From the NCBI GenBank assembly GCA_963580285.1, contig OY757021.1, forward strand, positions 96,958,149-97,022,148: 64,000 nucleotides of DNA. The letters are read 5' to 3'. The translations under genes were made by a program, and so were the position numbers. Numbering within the stretch: position 1 is the first letter of the stretch; each line of letters begins with the position of its first letter. The stretch comes from Lucinisca nassula. Its lineage: Eukaryota; Mollusca; Bivalvia; Lucinida; Lucinidae. This document shows, in pieces, positions 9,790 through 20,797 of the stretch. The notes under the pieces were generated by a model. The model was given only the letters and a program-made list of their open reading frames with translations. It did no database searches and had not been told where the DNA came from.

Positions 9790-11343
9790 TGCCATCTCTT
9801 GTTTTACATTATTCCTCTTTTTTTCAGCTGTACTAGTGTCCTGTCCCAGTCGTAGTTTCTAGGCAGTATATTCCTTTATGTGCTCCATCTCTCACTTCGT
9901 AAAACTGCCACTCTTTCTCCGAGACTTTCTCAATGTTTGTTTTATTCGACTGTTGCTTTGTTCTTTCCCCTGACAGGAGCTGATTTACCTTTCTTGTCGA
10001 AACAGCTATCTTTGTCTTAATTGCCACTCTGGCTACGTCTTCTCTGTTAGCTATGCAGTCTACTTTTCTTTTCGGACAGTCTATCTGACTGTCGATTTAG
10101 TTTGTCTTGTAGCATGACCATTTCCCTTTCTTTTCCGTGGACTAATAGTATAGCATGCTTTTCAGCTTTACTCTATTTCTCCCTTTTCAGTCGTAATATG
10201 TAGAATGACTGTTATCTCTATGGCTGGGTTGTACCTCTGCTGTCTTTTCTCTGCTTTCATTTGCATCTGACTTCATTCATGTGCAAGACAGTCACTGTTT
10301 CTTCATTTGTAGCTTCAGCGACGGACAGTTTGTGGACCATCTCGTTAAAGTCTAGGTTCAGTCTACCGAGACCTAGTTAAGATCGTTTCGATTGATGGTG
10401 TCTTATATTAATAAGCTCTGTTCCTCTAAAGTCGGACAGGCTGTTTTAAGATCAGCTTCAACAGAAGTTTAGCGCTATACCAGACCGATGTGTGGCGGCT
10501 GTATATATCGTCTCTAGCGATGCTGTCATTTTTGCTGCTGTGAGTCTATCCAGTAATGACACTTTTTTTCTCTACCATCTTGGCATTTCGCTCTTTTTCC
10601 TTTTCAAAATAAGCATCATAATTTTCCTGAGCTTTTTATTTATAATATTGCAAGTCTCGAGCTTTTTATTTATAATATTGCAAGTCCCGGAAAGTTGTGA
10701 TTGATTCTTTCTGAAAGGTTCGTGTTGAAAATATGCTGCTGATTTTCAACAACATTCAGTTTTGACTCTGTTGATTTGAGTTTCTGTGACAAAGTTTCTA
10801 CAGTTACTTTATGTTTAAGAAGTTTCCGGTCTTTTCTCTCCAGCTGTCTAACCAAGTCGTCACGGTCCTCATGGAGATGATATGCAATTTCATTCTTTTT
10901 TGTTGTGGCTTCTCATTCCGTGACCTGGCTGGTTTAAGCTTGCTTTTAACCGACCCAAGCTCTGGTGATTTTTTCTTCCTTGTGATTCTTTCTTTGTCCG
11001 TAACATTGCCCTGCACGACAGGCTCTGCCTTAATATTATTCTGCAGTAGGTTTTGTTGCTCTATATTCAGCGTCAGGGCTTCTTCATTCAGTTTCACTTC
11101 ACTCCAAAACTCCGGAACACTTGAATGACGTTTCTCGCATGTCAACGCACCCTCGGCGTCTTTCACAGCAAGCTGGTCTTCAATGTGAACTGTTGGACTT
11201 TCATGTGCGGATATGGCTTTCTCCGTTTCCCAAACTTGCTTCAAAGGGTCATTAATATTCTTGATTTCTGATTTACATTTCACGATCAGGCAAAATTTGT
11301 GTGTATGACATGCTGATAATCTGGACCAGTTCTGCCTATACAA
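9790..11343 (-). pseudogene. Eroded coiled-coil protein relic
   Basis: On the minus strand, coding-like pieces follow one another in shifting frames. The longest (11343-10804) is lysine/glutamate rich and holds LKPARSRNEKPQQK. It then shifts frame into NEIAYHLHEDRDDLVRQLER, followed by VETLSQKLKSTESKLN. Further along come FNEMVHKLSVAEATNEET and LQDKLNRQSDRLSEKKSRL, then VARVAIKTKIAVSTRKVNQL. The spacing of leucine and charged residues fits a coiled coil. At least two frameshifts and several stops rule out an intact product. I do not recognise the parent; a processed or captured copy of a filament-like gene is possible, and a divergent transposon-encoded protein cannot be excluded. Confidence 0.45.
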
Positions 11344-11429
11344 GTCCTACCTAGAGGTGTCAACCTGGCGCTAGGCTCCCCTGGTTGTTCCCTCACCTCT
11401 TCAATGGCACAGAGAAGGTCTGCACAGTC

Positions 11430-11546
11430 CAAAATAGAAGTGAAGGCAATGAAGAGGAATCGATACAATTAACCCAAAGCTCCCATCAGAGACACAAAAG
11501 GGAAAGAAACACAAACATGAAACAACAAACCCTAATGGAAACAGTA
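11430..11546 (-). repeat. Family C fragment
   Basis: AGAAGTGAAGGCAATGAAGA, CTCCCATCAGAGACACAAA and CCCTAATGGAAACAG match the same segment at 45.36 and 57.19 kb. Confidence 0.65.
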
Positions 11547-11600
11547 GCTATTTTGGACATGTGAAAAAAAATGCACTGTCGCACGGCTGTGGTATCGTAA
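11547..11600 (-). mobile_element. Family B end fragment
   Basis: TTTTGGACATGTGAAAAAAA, ATGCACTGTCGCACGGCTGT and GGTATCGTAATG are the inverted left end of B. The rest is absent, joined directly to Family C. Confidence 0.65.
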
Positions 11601-11831
11601 TGATTGTGGCATCACCGGAGTGTGTGGCTTTCACAATACGATAACATACCCACATAGTGCACTCTATCATTCTTTCCAAAATGGCTACTTTTCCAACTAA
11701 AATTTGTGATAATTTTCTTATTCATACTCCAAACACAGGTTGTAGATACTCGTTGGAACCAACTCATTGTGGCGGTTCTTACGAGTACCCACAAACTATG
11801 TCTTGAAACAGAAATGATGAAAATAACGTAC

Positions 11832-12041
11832 TACAGTGAAACTCATCTATTAAGACCACATTTGGGACTGTTCAAAAGTCGTCTTTAAGACCACTTTTGA
11901 ACAGTCCCAAAGGTAGTCTCTGGCTAGCGGAACCTGCATGCAGAAAACACAAAGAAAGAATAACGGAAACCAACTAAATAAGCTTTTAAAAGCAGAATAA
12001 GTCTTAATTTTAGGTGGTTTTAATAGAGGAATTTCACAGTA
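11832..12041. mobile_element. Family D element with TA duplication
   Basis: TACAGTGAAACTCATCTATT and AATAGAGGAATTTCACAGTA are inverted ends. Removing it together with one TA restores the expected Family B sequence. An inner palindrome centred on GTCTTTAAGACC has arms reading CAGTCCCAAA. TA target and CAGT ends fit a Tc1-mariner/pogo-type non-autonomous element. Confidence 0.85.
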
Positions 12042-12058
12042 TCTCGTAAACCCCACTT

Positions 12059-12061
<3 letters not shown>

Positions 12062-12135
<74 letters not shown>
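12062..12135. repeat. (AT)n microsatellite
   Basis: About 37 uninterrupted AT units inside the Family B right module, at the place where other copies read CTATATAAAG. Confidence 0.95.
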
Positions 12136-12139
<4 letters not shown>

Positions 12140-12398
12140 GGGGTTTAGAGGGGTGTTCATTTCACTGACTTGTTAACGTCATGAGTATGTGGATATATTC
12201 AAACCGTTTGTATGGCAATGGATAATGGAAAAGACGTATAAGAGCATTTTGATATAACTTGTAAGCTTTTGTTAAACTAAGGGTAGTATATCGTTAAATT
12301 AGTTTCTGTATAACCTTTGATATAAGAGACTTGGAAACAATATACAGACTAGAATATAAATTGCTGGTAAAATGTAATCCCCTAAAGTCTGATGCATT

Positions 12399-13190
12399 TT
12401 ATCAACCCATATATGCCTAGCGACCCTTTTTGGGACATTGATGAACAATGAACACCGAGATCAGACTCCGCAGAAAGCGGCGTCTGATCTGAGTCTATAC
12501 TGTTTGCTTATAGACACATCCAAACACTATGTCATCACTCAATAATACTATTTGCCGGGACTTACCGGCGGTGGGCAAAAAACGTCTTTGGCCGTTTTTC
12601 GCCATTGTAAATGCGATGCTATTTTCTGTAAATTTGTATTTTAATTTGGACTCGAAACGACAAAATTGACCTTTAAACTTTTAAAATAGACACGTCTTAG
12701 TAATTATTGGATTCTAGAAGATCTGAGGAGGTTTAGATGATAATCACCTGTTAAACTTAGAGCAGGTAACGAGGCGGGACAGTCTTAATTATTCGTAATG
12801 AAAATGCGCAAAACGTTTGACTAAACGCGGAAGATGCATGAAGGAACTCTAAAATATATTGTTCTACTCATTTAAAGTGTAATTCGATCGATTTTCTGTG
12901 ACAGACAACTAAAATATGCGCGTTATATTGAACCTATTTATAATGCGTTTATATGGAACCAGGTTTGTTTTGCCAACCACGAAAGATCGTTATCAAAAGG
13001 AAAAGTAATTTTGCGCATGCGCAATGACATGTAAACAAAGTCACGTGTCAAAACATTGGATCCGTCCATAGTACGAGAACGTACATTTTTGTAAAACTTA
13101 ACACACAGGAAAACAAGCCTGACACCCCTCTAATTGGGAAGGTACCATTCCAAACTCTTTATAATAGGCAGAATATTCCATTGGTTTAGT
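12399..13190 (+). mobile_element. Family P element with ~0.5 kb internal insert
   Basis: AACCCATATATGCCTAGCG and the hairpin (ATCAGACTCCGC to GGCGTCTGATCTGAG) form the left part. CAAGCCTGACACCCCTC and GGCAGAATATTCCATTGG at 13117-13185 form the right part. Between about 12540 and 13080 lies unrelated sequence with TTTTGCGCATGCGCAA and no frame. The ends are eroded. Confidence 0.6.
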
Positions 13191-13481
13191 CAGCGACAAA
13201 AGGCGACGGACGAGTGAAGACTCAAATCAACCAGGCTGATCAGTGTCTTTGCTTGTCGCTTGAACTTTCTTCAGCCTATTAAAGAGTTATTCAAAACGGC
13301 GTGGTAACTTGATGAATTGACTGATTTGTAAGCTCTTCTAGTTGGTTTAACCATGCTCTTGTCCTCTTCTCAGCGATTTTGCACATCCACCACATGAAAT
13401 AATTCAATATAAGAGAGTTGCAACGCAAAATATAGATATAGAGTATAATTCTAGCGAGACATTTTTTTTTCTTTTGGTTTC
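13191..13481. other. No gene seen; weak hairpin
   Basis: AGCGACAAAAGGCGAC near 13191 and GCTTGTCGCTT near 13252 could pair around ACTCAAATCAACCAGGCTGA. It resembles a decayed P-type hairpin. Confidence 0.3.
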
Positions 13482-13804
13482 CATCACGAAAACATCGCGG
13501 CCTATATAATTTTGACCCAACTGAATCCCGCTTTTATATAGTTTCTGCTCTAAAATATAGATTGTGGGTAGTCTTTATAGTAAAACTGTGGTTAACAGGG
13601 GTATACCTTATCTTTCTTATTTCTACTGTAAAATGTAGATTGTGGGTACTCGTTAGAACCGCCTCGATGAGGCGGTTCTAACGAGTACCGGAATCTATAT
13701 TTTGAGCAGAAATAAGAAAAATATCACACTTTTTCATCTCAAAATTGTCATTGTTTTTCGGCGGTAAAGTTTACATGCATTTGTACAGGCGTGTTTTTGT
13801 AATG
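13482..13804 (+). mobile_element. Family A element
   Basis: CATCACGAAAACATCGCGG to GGCGTGTTTTTGTAATG. The core is nearly perfect around CCGCCTCGATGAGGCGG. A stray copy of core-flank sequence (TTTCTGCTCTAAAATATAG) sits in the left module near 13541, so this copy was internally rearranged. Confidence 0.9.
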
Positions 13805-13907
13805 TGGATGTTAAATGGAGCCGTCTATGCAGGGCGAATAATCCAATGTGTATTGTGTGCAGGGTTTCATCATGCAGTGCGAGTTATAGGCGCAGCCGGT
13901 TGTATAT

Positions 13908-14131
13908 CATCAGTTAACAAGTCCGTGTAATGACCACCCCTCCACATGTACACCCCACTTTATGTAGAGTACACATTTTTAGTTTAGTTATTTCTGTTCC
14001 AAAACATAGATTGTGGGTACTTGTTAGAACCGCCCGAACGAGGCGGTTCTAACGAGCACCCTCAACCTATGTTTGGAGTATAAATAAGAAAAATATTATA
14101 TATTTTCATCAGAGAAATAAGCATTTTGGAC
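13908..14131 (-). mobile_element. Family B element, far end lost
   Basis: CATCAGTTAACAAGTCCGTG, CACCCCACTTTATGTAG and core arms around CCGCCCGAACGAGGCGG. The other module breaks off after AAGCATTTTGGA. Confidence 0.8.
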
Positions 14132-14189
14132 TCAACTGACTCCGTATCTCACAACATTTTAGTAATTGTTAACGGGAAGTTTTTTTTTT

Positions 14190-14690
14190 TTTCTCATTTT
14201 ATCATGAAAATTTATGTTGTTTGCATTCATTTGAATTGCCCCGACGAGCAAATTTCAAAAAACGCACACAACATACATTTATTTTTTGGAGATCGAAAAG
14301 ATATCCCATAATGATACTCTGTTCGCCTCCTGGTCGGATGCTAGCATTAACTCTCTGTGGCTCGACCTACACATCACGAAACCATGCCTATGAAAATCAA
14401 ATCTCATTTTTATATTGTAAAACAGTGGTTTACAGGGGTATACAGTATTTTTTTTTTCTTTTTTTCTGCTTTGAAACATAGATTGACGATACTCGTTAGA
14501 ACCGCCTCGGTCTATATTTGTAGCAGAAATATGAAAAATATTAGATTTTTTATTAAAAAATTGTCATTTTTTTATGGTAAAATGTTGCCATATATTTGAA
14601 TAGGCGTGTTTTTCGTAATGACCTTACTTGAACAAATCGTGTGGCAGAATAGTCCAAAAAGGATTACGAGCCGTTGAAGTCTAACACACT
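14190..14690 (+). mobile_element. Family F element, decayed, split by A
   Basis: ACACAACATACATTTA and CTGTGGCTCGACCTACA lie left of the A insertion. TTGAACAAATCGTGTGG and CGAGCCGTTGAAGTCTAACA lie right of it. These line up with the right half of the 45.0 kb F element. Confidence 0.6.
14372..14620 (+). mobile_element. Family A element nested in F
   Basis: CATCACGAAACCATGCC to GGCGTGTTTTTCGTAATG. The core is reduced to ATACTCGTTAGAACCGCCTC followed by TCTATATTTGTAGCAG, so one palindrome arm is deleted. Junctions show at most one duplicated A. Confidence 0.85.
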
Positions 14691-14710
14691 CCTGTCAGTA
14701 AGAATAAAAT

Positions 14711-14839
14711 CCGTGTAACATGGTGCATTCATCCATATCTTGGTCGTTCTTTTTTCTAATAAAATCTGTAATACATGTATTTATTCTTATTTGTACTTCA
14801 AACATAGATTTTTGGTGCTCGTTAGAACCGTCTCATCGA
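14711..14839 (+). mobile_element. Family B left half
   Basis: CCGTGTAACATGGTGCATTC, AATAAAATCTGTAATAC and GGTGCTCGTTAGAACCGTC are present. The copy stops at the centre of the palindrome. Confidence 0.65.
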
Positions 14840-14980
14840 GTCTTCGCTGGCCAATGACATAATGTTTCTTCACGCAGACAGGGACGAAATTTGTGCAGAT
14901 CGATTGATTGTTTTGTTTTTAACGCCACGCCAACCCTTGTGGATCATTTTTTGTCGTCTCCCAGACAAAGGGAGAAAAGA

Positions 14981-15145
14981 TAGTGAGTGAGTGTTTGAGT
15001 TTTACGTCTCACCAACAGCTTAGGTCATACGGAGACGGGACCACGGTTTAAAGACTCGTCCGAAAGTCTAGAGAAGCCCGGGATCGATCCTGCGATCCCT
15101 GGTTTACAAGGCGAGTAGCATAACCACTACACCATGGAGGCTTCT
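14981..15145 (-). mobile_element. SINE-2, full length with 12 bp duplication
   Basis: Minus-strand reading gives GCCTCCATGGTGTAGTGG (A-box region), GGATCGCAGGATCGATCC (B-box region), then GTCTTTAAACCGTGGTCCCG and a GACGTAAAACTCAAACACTC tail. AGGGAGAAAAGA flanks it at 14969-14980 and 15146-15157. Confidence 0.9.
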
Positions 15146-15414
15146 AGGGAGAAAAGAGAAAGAAGAGGAAAGTGAGGGAAAGGGGAGAAAAAGGAATATG
15201 AATGGAATTTTAGAAGCAGAAGAGTGACACCCCCGTCTATATCCTTACTTGCAATGATTGCTGAACTTGCCCAACTGTAAGCCAAAAATCAGTTGGACGC
15301 CCAAGTGGCACCAGATACACGTCGCTTTTGCCTCACCCAACCACCCCCAAAATTTGTGTACATGCACATGTGCTGATTTGATTCTTCGATGGGAGCACAT
15401 GCTTTCAGACTTCT
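15146..15414. other. No gene seen
   Basis: Purine-rich then unique sequence; no recognised repeat. Confidence 0.35.
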
Positions 15415-15684
15415 CATCACGTGAACAAGTCCGTGAAATGAAGACCCTCTTAAACCCCACTTCATATAAAGAAAACTGGGATTTACGTGGGTATACATTA
15501 TTTTCCGTATTTCTGCTCAAAGACATAGGTTGTGGGTACTCGTTAGAATGAGGCGGTTCTAACGAGCACCCACAACCTATTTTTTGATCATTTATAAGAA
15601 AAATATCACGGATTTACATCATAAAATTAGCCATTTTTTGGATGTTAAAAATACACTATTTCGCATTGGTGTGTTATCGTAATG
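15415..15684 (-). mobile_element. Family B element, nearly intact
   Basis: Clear ends CATCACGTGAACAAGTCC and GGTGTGTTATCGTAATG, both modules, and core arms around GGGTACTCGTTAGAATGAGG in which the centre is shortened. It is a good reference copy for the inverted orientation. Confidence 0.92.
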
Positions 15685-15719
15685 TTTTCGTTTGTCCTTG
15701 TCCATATTGGTAAGTTTTG

Positions 15720-15946
15720 TTAACCGTTTTTGTACTAAATGGAATCTTCCTCCTTATTTATAGCAGAAGTCCATTTCAAAATTTAGGGGTGTCAGATTGT
15801 GTTTTCTTCGAAATTTAATAGAAAATGGCTGAACTTTTTGCAAACAGTGAAGACCCAGATCAGACGCCGCGTTCTGCGGCGTCTGATCTGGGCCTGCACT
15901 GTTTGCCAATTAGCCCTTTTTGGGTTTCAGGTACAGAACGGGTTAA
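15720..15946 (-). mobile_element. Family P element
   Basis: TTAACCGTTTTTGTAC at the left end is answered by GTACAGAACGGGTTAA at the right. The hairpin has perfect GACGCCGCGTTCTGCGGCGTC pairing with long flanking arms ending in GCAAACAGTG and CACTGTTTGC. TTAA borders suit a piggyBac-like non-autonomous element. Confidence 0.85.
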
Positions 15947-17005
15947 TGTATGTTCAATATTATACTAATCCTGTTGCTTATTAAACTTCGAGTCTCTCAG
16001 TCTGACTGCCCGGCGACAACAGGCTGGACAATCAAGCTAATGAAAGTCCAGTTCACGTCCTTATTGATGAAACAAAAACGCTTTGATTCATGAGTTAATA
16101 GCTGCTTAGCACTGGTCATCAAATATCACCGCAGTTAAAGTCCTATCGTAGCTTCAATGTACTGCAGCAATGGATGCCTGTTTTCAAACCACACTGGCAA
16201 ACAGCTGAACAGCTTAGCTGGCCTAAGCCTGTCCATGAACCGGCTCGATATGACGTTAATAACGCATACTGGACAGTTAAACTCCAAAACAAAACCACCA
16301 AACTCTCCATCAGCACTTCTTTTCCTCTAAAATACTATGATGTGTAGCAGTGAATATTCTATCGCGATTGCAGTTTTCCACATTTGAATAGAGTTATATT
16401 ACTGTTTAAAGATTCCACTGATTGCTAAGTCTTTCAGTTTTCACGTTACCAGACTGAAACTTAGTGGACAGTAAGAATGTGCATATTATTTGAAGATTAC
16501 AGTTCACTCTTTTCAGATACTTAGAAATAACATAAATTCTGGCTTATTGCTCCTACAGTTTTCGTCAGATCAAGCTCAAAGTTGGTGTACAGTACGATTA
16601 TGGAGCAGGACATGTATTAAACAATTTTTAAGGAAGTGATTACTGTATATAAATATTCCTAGACATCTCTTGGGTTTTATTTTCATCAAACAAAGCTGCA
16701 ACTTGGTAGATTTTGAAGTGAAGTGTTATTAAACATGACATGTCACAGGGAATACTGAAGTGTCAGTCTTAAACATGGGAATTTCTTGCAACGTATAATG
16801 TTCTTAAACACTTCATGTGTCTCTGTTTCCCTCAGAGGTTAGAAAATATCAAATATTGTGACATGGCTCATTAGACTGTCACAGTTTTATCTCCCGTTTC
16901 AACCAACAACATTTTGCCTTCATTGTTTAGGAGAATTATATAGCTGAAAGATAGGAAGGGATTTTGTCTATCTTAAAACTATTCTGAAAATTTAATTCTC
17001 AGAAA
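15947..17005. other. No gene seen
   Basis: AT-rich unique DNA. Around 16239-16300, GGCTCGATATGACGTTAATA and CAGTTAAACTCCAAAACAAA resemble a worn SINE-3 tail. Confidence 0.35.
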
Positions 17006-17238
17006 TTAACCCATATATGCCCAGCGGCCTTTTTGGGGGGACATTGGCAAACAGTGAAGACCCTGATCAGACGCCGCAATCGCGGCGTATGATCTGGGTC
17101 TACACTGTTTGCTTAAACAACATGCATGTACATTTTCGTAATAGCTACCGCAAACAAAACTAACCTGACACCCCTATACCTGGAAATGAATCACCCAAAA
17201 CTTATTAGGTGGAATATTCCATTGTTTCATATGGGTTG
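17006..17238 (+). mobile_element. Family P element
   Basis: TTAACCCATATATGCCCAGC to CATATGGGTTGA, with hairpin arms GCAAACAGTGAAGACCC and GGGTCTACACTGTTTGC. CTGACACCCCTATACC marks the conserved right module. Confidence 0.85.
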
Positions 17239-17731
17239 AGTGTCTCAGTGATACAGATAAAGCACATATAAGGACAGTTGGAAGGGAACTCTTCAGTAAA
17301 AAGAAACAAAGAACGATTATCTTTTCTGCCATTTTTCTCATTTGGTGGAGGTGAAAGCTTCGGTTTTTATCGCTAAAATTGTTCATTTTTAAGCATTTTA
17401 AAAGCAAAATATGTCTGATTTTTTATTGGCAATCATCAGAAATAAAAGGAAATATATGGAACAATAATATGGAGTGAGTTTTTGTCAGAGGTTTGAGACG
17501 GATTTAAAACATTTCTTGTGCACATTTGGTAAGGTCATATAGCAGAAAACCTTTGTTTACACCTCCGAAAATGGCGGACCTCAGTGGAAGTGACGTCATG
17601 CCGATTGTCCTTAAAGCGGAATGTTCTGCCATGGATATAGTCATACTGCTATTTTAGCATTATCATTTTCCTTCAAACCTAGAATATCCACGCCTGCGTT
17701 GGTCAGTTTCTAGTCTATAGTAGTATAAGTA
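17239..17731. other. No gene seen
   Basis: Unique AT-rich DNA with AAATGGCGGACC and AGTGACGTCATG near 17570-17600, the latter a full CRE-like palindrome, but no supported transcript. Confidence 0.3.
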
Positions 17732-18157
17732 TATAGTAAAATCCCTCTATTAAGACCACCCTTGGAACTGTTCAAAAGTCGTCTTTAAGACCACTTTTGA
17801 ACAGTCCCAAAGGTGGTTTCTTAAAGACCACTTTTGAACAGTCCCAAAAGTGGACTCTAACCAAAGGATACTACAGTCAAACATGACTTAGTGGCCACCT
17901 CTATTAAGCAAGCAACCTGTCTTAAGCAAGCAGGCATTTAGTTCCCGAAAAAGGCAAATGCATTAAAATTCACCTGTATTAAGCAAGCACCTGTGTTAAG
18001 CAAGCACATTTTCATTATCCCTGAGGTGCTTGTTTAACACAGGCTGGACTGTATATGTAGAAAAAACAAAGGAAGTATAATCGAACCTACTAAATAACCT
18101 TTTAAAAACAGATTTAGTCTTTAATTTAGGTGGTCTTAACAGCGGAATTTTACTGTT
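17732..18157. mobile_element. Family D element split by Family E
   Basis: AATCCCTCTATTAAGACCAC at the left and GTGGTCTTAACAGCGGAATT at the right are inverted ends. The inner CTTTAAGACCACTTTTGAAC palindrome is partly repeated. Family E occupies 17872-18053. Confidence 0.8.
17872..18053. mobile_element. Family E element nested in D
   Basis: TACAGTCAAACATGACTTAG to CAGGCTGGACTGTA with TA on each side. Repeated TTAAGCAAGCA motifs fill the interior. The second copy is at 42.9 kb. Confidence 0.8.
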
Positions 18158-18175
18158 ACAAGCTAATTAATGTTA

Positions 18176-18410
18176 CATTACGATTGAAATTCCTTGTTAC
18201 ATACAGCATTCTACCATGCCTTTAATATTTTTCTTATTTACACTTCAACATAGATTGTGGGTGAGAGTGAGGCGGTTCTAACGGGTATCCACAGTCTATG
18301 GTATTGAGCACAAATCAGGAAAATAATGTATACACTGTAAACCCCACTTCTCTCTTTATAAAGTGGGATTCAAAGGGCTGTTCTTTACGAAGATTTTTTA
18401 ACTGGTGTTA
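18176..18410 (+). mobile_element. Family B element, decayed
   Basis: CATTACGATTGAAATTCC, ATTGTGGGTGAGAGTGAGG (left arm mostly lost), GGTTCTAACGGGTATCCAC and TTTATAAAGTGGGATTC follow the B order. Confidence 0.75.
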
Positions 18411-18485
18411 ACATGGTATTGTGGGGTCAATAAGGTTCTGACTAAACATAGATTACGACAACCAGAAGTGCGACAGTCATAGAAC

Positions 18486-18697
18486 TTAACCCATATATTA
18501 CAATGGAATCTTCCATCTAATACGTTTGGAATTGTTCATTTCCAATTATAGGGGTGCGGTAAGTTTTACAGTAATGTATGCACTTTAAGCAAACAGCGTG
18601 GATCCAGATCAGACGCCGCGTTTCGCGGCGTCCGATCTGGGTCTGCACTGTTTGCCAATATCCCAGAAAAAGGGCCGCTAGGCATATATGGGTTTAG
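18486..18697 (-). mobile_element. Family P element
   Basis: TTAACCCATATATTACAATG, ATAGGGGTGCGGTAAG, the hairpin from GCAAACAGCGTGGATCC to GGGTCTGCACTGTTTGC, and AGGCATATATGGGTTTA. Confidence 0.85.
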
Positions 18698-18882
18698 CTA
18701 CTAATGACATCTAAAATAAGAGAAAATATAGATGATACACTCTCTTCGACGTCGAAATTATTGCAATGCCCTAAAGTAAATAAATTAAAACTCTAAAAAG
18801 ACTGGTTGGTCGATTGTCTCTGAGTGCAGACTGAAAAAAAAAAGATCTTGAACGGCGCTTAGACTCTTAACAAATCACGAAA

Positions 18883-19138
18883 ACACGCCTATATAGTTTT
18901 GACCCACCTTGAACCCCACTTTTATATAGTAAAACTGGGGTTTACAGGGGTAAACCTTATTTTCCTTCTTTCTGCTCTACAATATAAATTGTGGGTACTC
19001 ATTAGAACCACCTCGATGAGGCGGTTCTAACGTGAATCCACAATCCGTATATTTTGAGCAGAAAATTTTTCGTCCCAAAATTTTCGTTTTTACGGCGATA
19101 AAATTTACAATGTATTTGTATAGGCGTGTTCTCATAAG
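18883..19138 (+). mobile_element. Family A element
   Basis: ATCACGAAAACACGCC to GGCGTGTTCTCATAAG, both modules, core around CCACCTCGATGAGGCGG. A short deletion follows AGCAGAAA in the right flank. Confidence 0.9.
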
Positions 19139-19174
19139 GAGTTCGTTTAACCCTTACATTTCTGTACTCTACTC

Positions 19175-19320
19175 TCGGCGAGGCGGTTCTAACGAGTAAC
19201 AACAATCTATCCTTTTTAAGAAGAAATTAGATAAATGGTGCAATGCATGTAAACCCTAGTTTTACCATATAAAAGTGGGGTTTATGGGGGTCAAAATTAT
19301 TTAGGCGTGTTTTCGAGATG
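19175..19320 (-). mobile_element. Family A half element
   Basis: Begins inside the right palindrome arm (GAGGCGGTTCTAACGAGTAA) and runs through AAACCCTAGTTTTACCAT to GGCGTGTTTTCGAGATG. The other half is absent. Confidence 0.75.
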
Positions 19321-19974
19321 GAACAAAGTATCGCCTGAGCCGTCATAGCTCGTCTATTCGATAATTTCTGTCAGGATAAGAAGACGGGCAAACGTCCGGA
19401 CGCCATCGATAAAAAATCGGTTTTGGGCATGACATCCCTTGCCTGCTAAGATTATTCAAAAACAAGGGCAGCTTGTTTACGGTGATCATAACACTATTAG
19501 TTTATTGTATAATGATAACTTACCCAAGTTGACCATTCTAAAACTGACGTTTGTTTTCTAAAATAGACATACATTTTGGGTAGATTGTTAATCAATTGAC
19601 CAAAAGTGACTTATTACAGAAGCTTCCCGCCTGCTACAGTCCACGTGGCTATCGCTGATCCTGAAAAAAAAATCCAGGTACCGGTTATTTATAGCATCTC
19701 TGGTCTTGTCAGTGCGCTGTGAAAAATGTAAAACCAGGACTGGGTTCATTTACTGTGTCATTTGCAGACACTGGAGAGCCAGGTCAGACACCACATAACG
19801 CATCCTATGAGGGTCTATACTGGAATTTATGGGTCTACCGAAACAGTTTAAGCCTCAGTTCAAGATTATTTTTCCCTGTCTACACTCAGAGACAATCGAA
19901 CCATTAGTACTCTCAGTGCTTTGATTTCTTTTGTTTTTGTCTACAGCTTATTCTTGTTGTTGCATTATAAATAT
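19321..19974. other. No gene seen; worn P-like hairpin
   Basis: TTTGCAGACACTGGAGAGCC and GGTCAGACACCACATAACGC near 19763-19803 resemble the left arm of the P hairpin. Otherwise unique. Confidence 0.35.
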
Positions 19975-20125
19975 AAAGGTCAACCTGCATTGTGGGTATA
20001 TAATGGCTGTACTTTCGTGTTAATGGACTTGAAACAAGAAAAAATATAGAAATTTTTTTAACTGAAAAATACTAGTTCTTTAGATTAGAAAGACGTCATT
20101 TTAGCGCACGGATGTATTATCGTAT
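19975..20125 (-). mobile_element. Family B relic beside A
   Basis: GAAAAATACTAGTTCTTTAG, AAGACGTCATTTTAGCGC and GGATGTATTATCGTA are a divergent B end, also seen at 21.1 kb. The A element begins right at that end. Confidence 0.45.
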
Positions 20126-20429
20126 CATCACGAAAACAAGCCTATACAAGGTTGACCCCTTTGAACTTATACAAGGTTGACCCCTTTGAACTATACTTTT
20201 ATATAGTAAAACTGAAGTTTACAGGGGTAAACTTAATTTCTCTTATTTCTGCTTTAAAATATAGATTGTGGATACTCGTTAGAACCGCCCCGATGAGGCG
20301 GTTCTAACGTGTACCCACAATCTATATTTTGAATAGAAATAAGAAAAACATCTCCAATTTTCATCTTAAAATTCTCGATTTTCGGCGCTAAAATTTACAA
20401 TGTATTTGTATAGGTGTGTTTTCGTAATG
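20126..20429 (+). mobile_element. Family A element
   Basis: CATCACGAAAACAAGCC to GGTGTGTTTTCGTAATG. A ~24 bp direct repeat, GGTTGACCCCTTTGAACT, is doubled in the left module. Core arms are complete around CCGCCCCGATGAGGCGG. Confidence 0.9.
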
Positions 20430-20501
20430 AATGTATAGTTGGTTTACACGGCTTCTTGTTTCCACCAATATGCCTTTGTGGCGTAATAGACTAGATCAAC
20501 G

Positions 20502-20797
20502 GCCCCGCCCATCGGGGCTTGAAAAAATATATGTGCTGCATGATGCTTCAACGCAGAGATGAATCCGACCCGCACACGAGTACTGGTAAACCGCTTAGAG
20601 GATCTAAGCCTGCCCAGGCTAAGCGGTGCGCACGAGTCGGACCACCCATGCTTATAAACCTTATTGGTTTCATTGGGTGACAGGGCTTGAGATGTCATTT
20701 CATCTCAGTGTCGGGTCGAAGTCCCACAAATTTTGAAGCAACGTCTCCGAAATGACCCTTACAGTGTTGACGGGGACGTTAAACCTCAAATCAAACA
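20502..20797 (+). mobile_element. SINE-1, near full length
   Basis: Starts GCCCCGCCCATCGGGGCTTG, then GGTAAACCGCTTAGAGGATC, TAAGCCTGCCCAGGC, GACAGGGCTTGAGATGTC, and ends GACGTTAAACCTCAAATC plus ACAAA. I see no certain tRNA or 5S promoter in the head. It joins a Family B remnant at the right. Confidence 0.85.

Larger units (their letters stand above)
11636..12182 (+). mobile_element. Family B element with D insertion and AT expansion
   Basis: Left end ATACGATAACATACCCACA, core with GATACTCGTTGGAACC, right end CACTGACTTGTTAACGTCATG. Family D sits at 11832-12041 and an (AT)n tract replaces the short TATATA of the right module. Confidence 0.85.
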
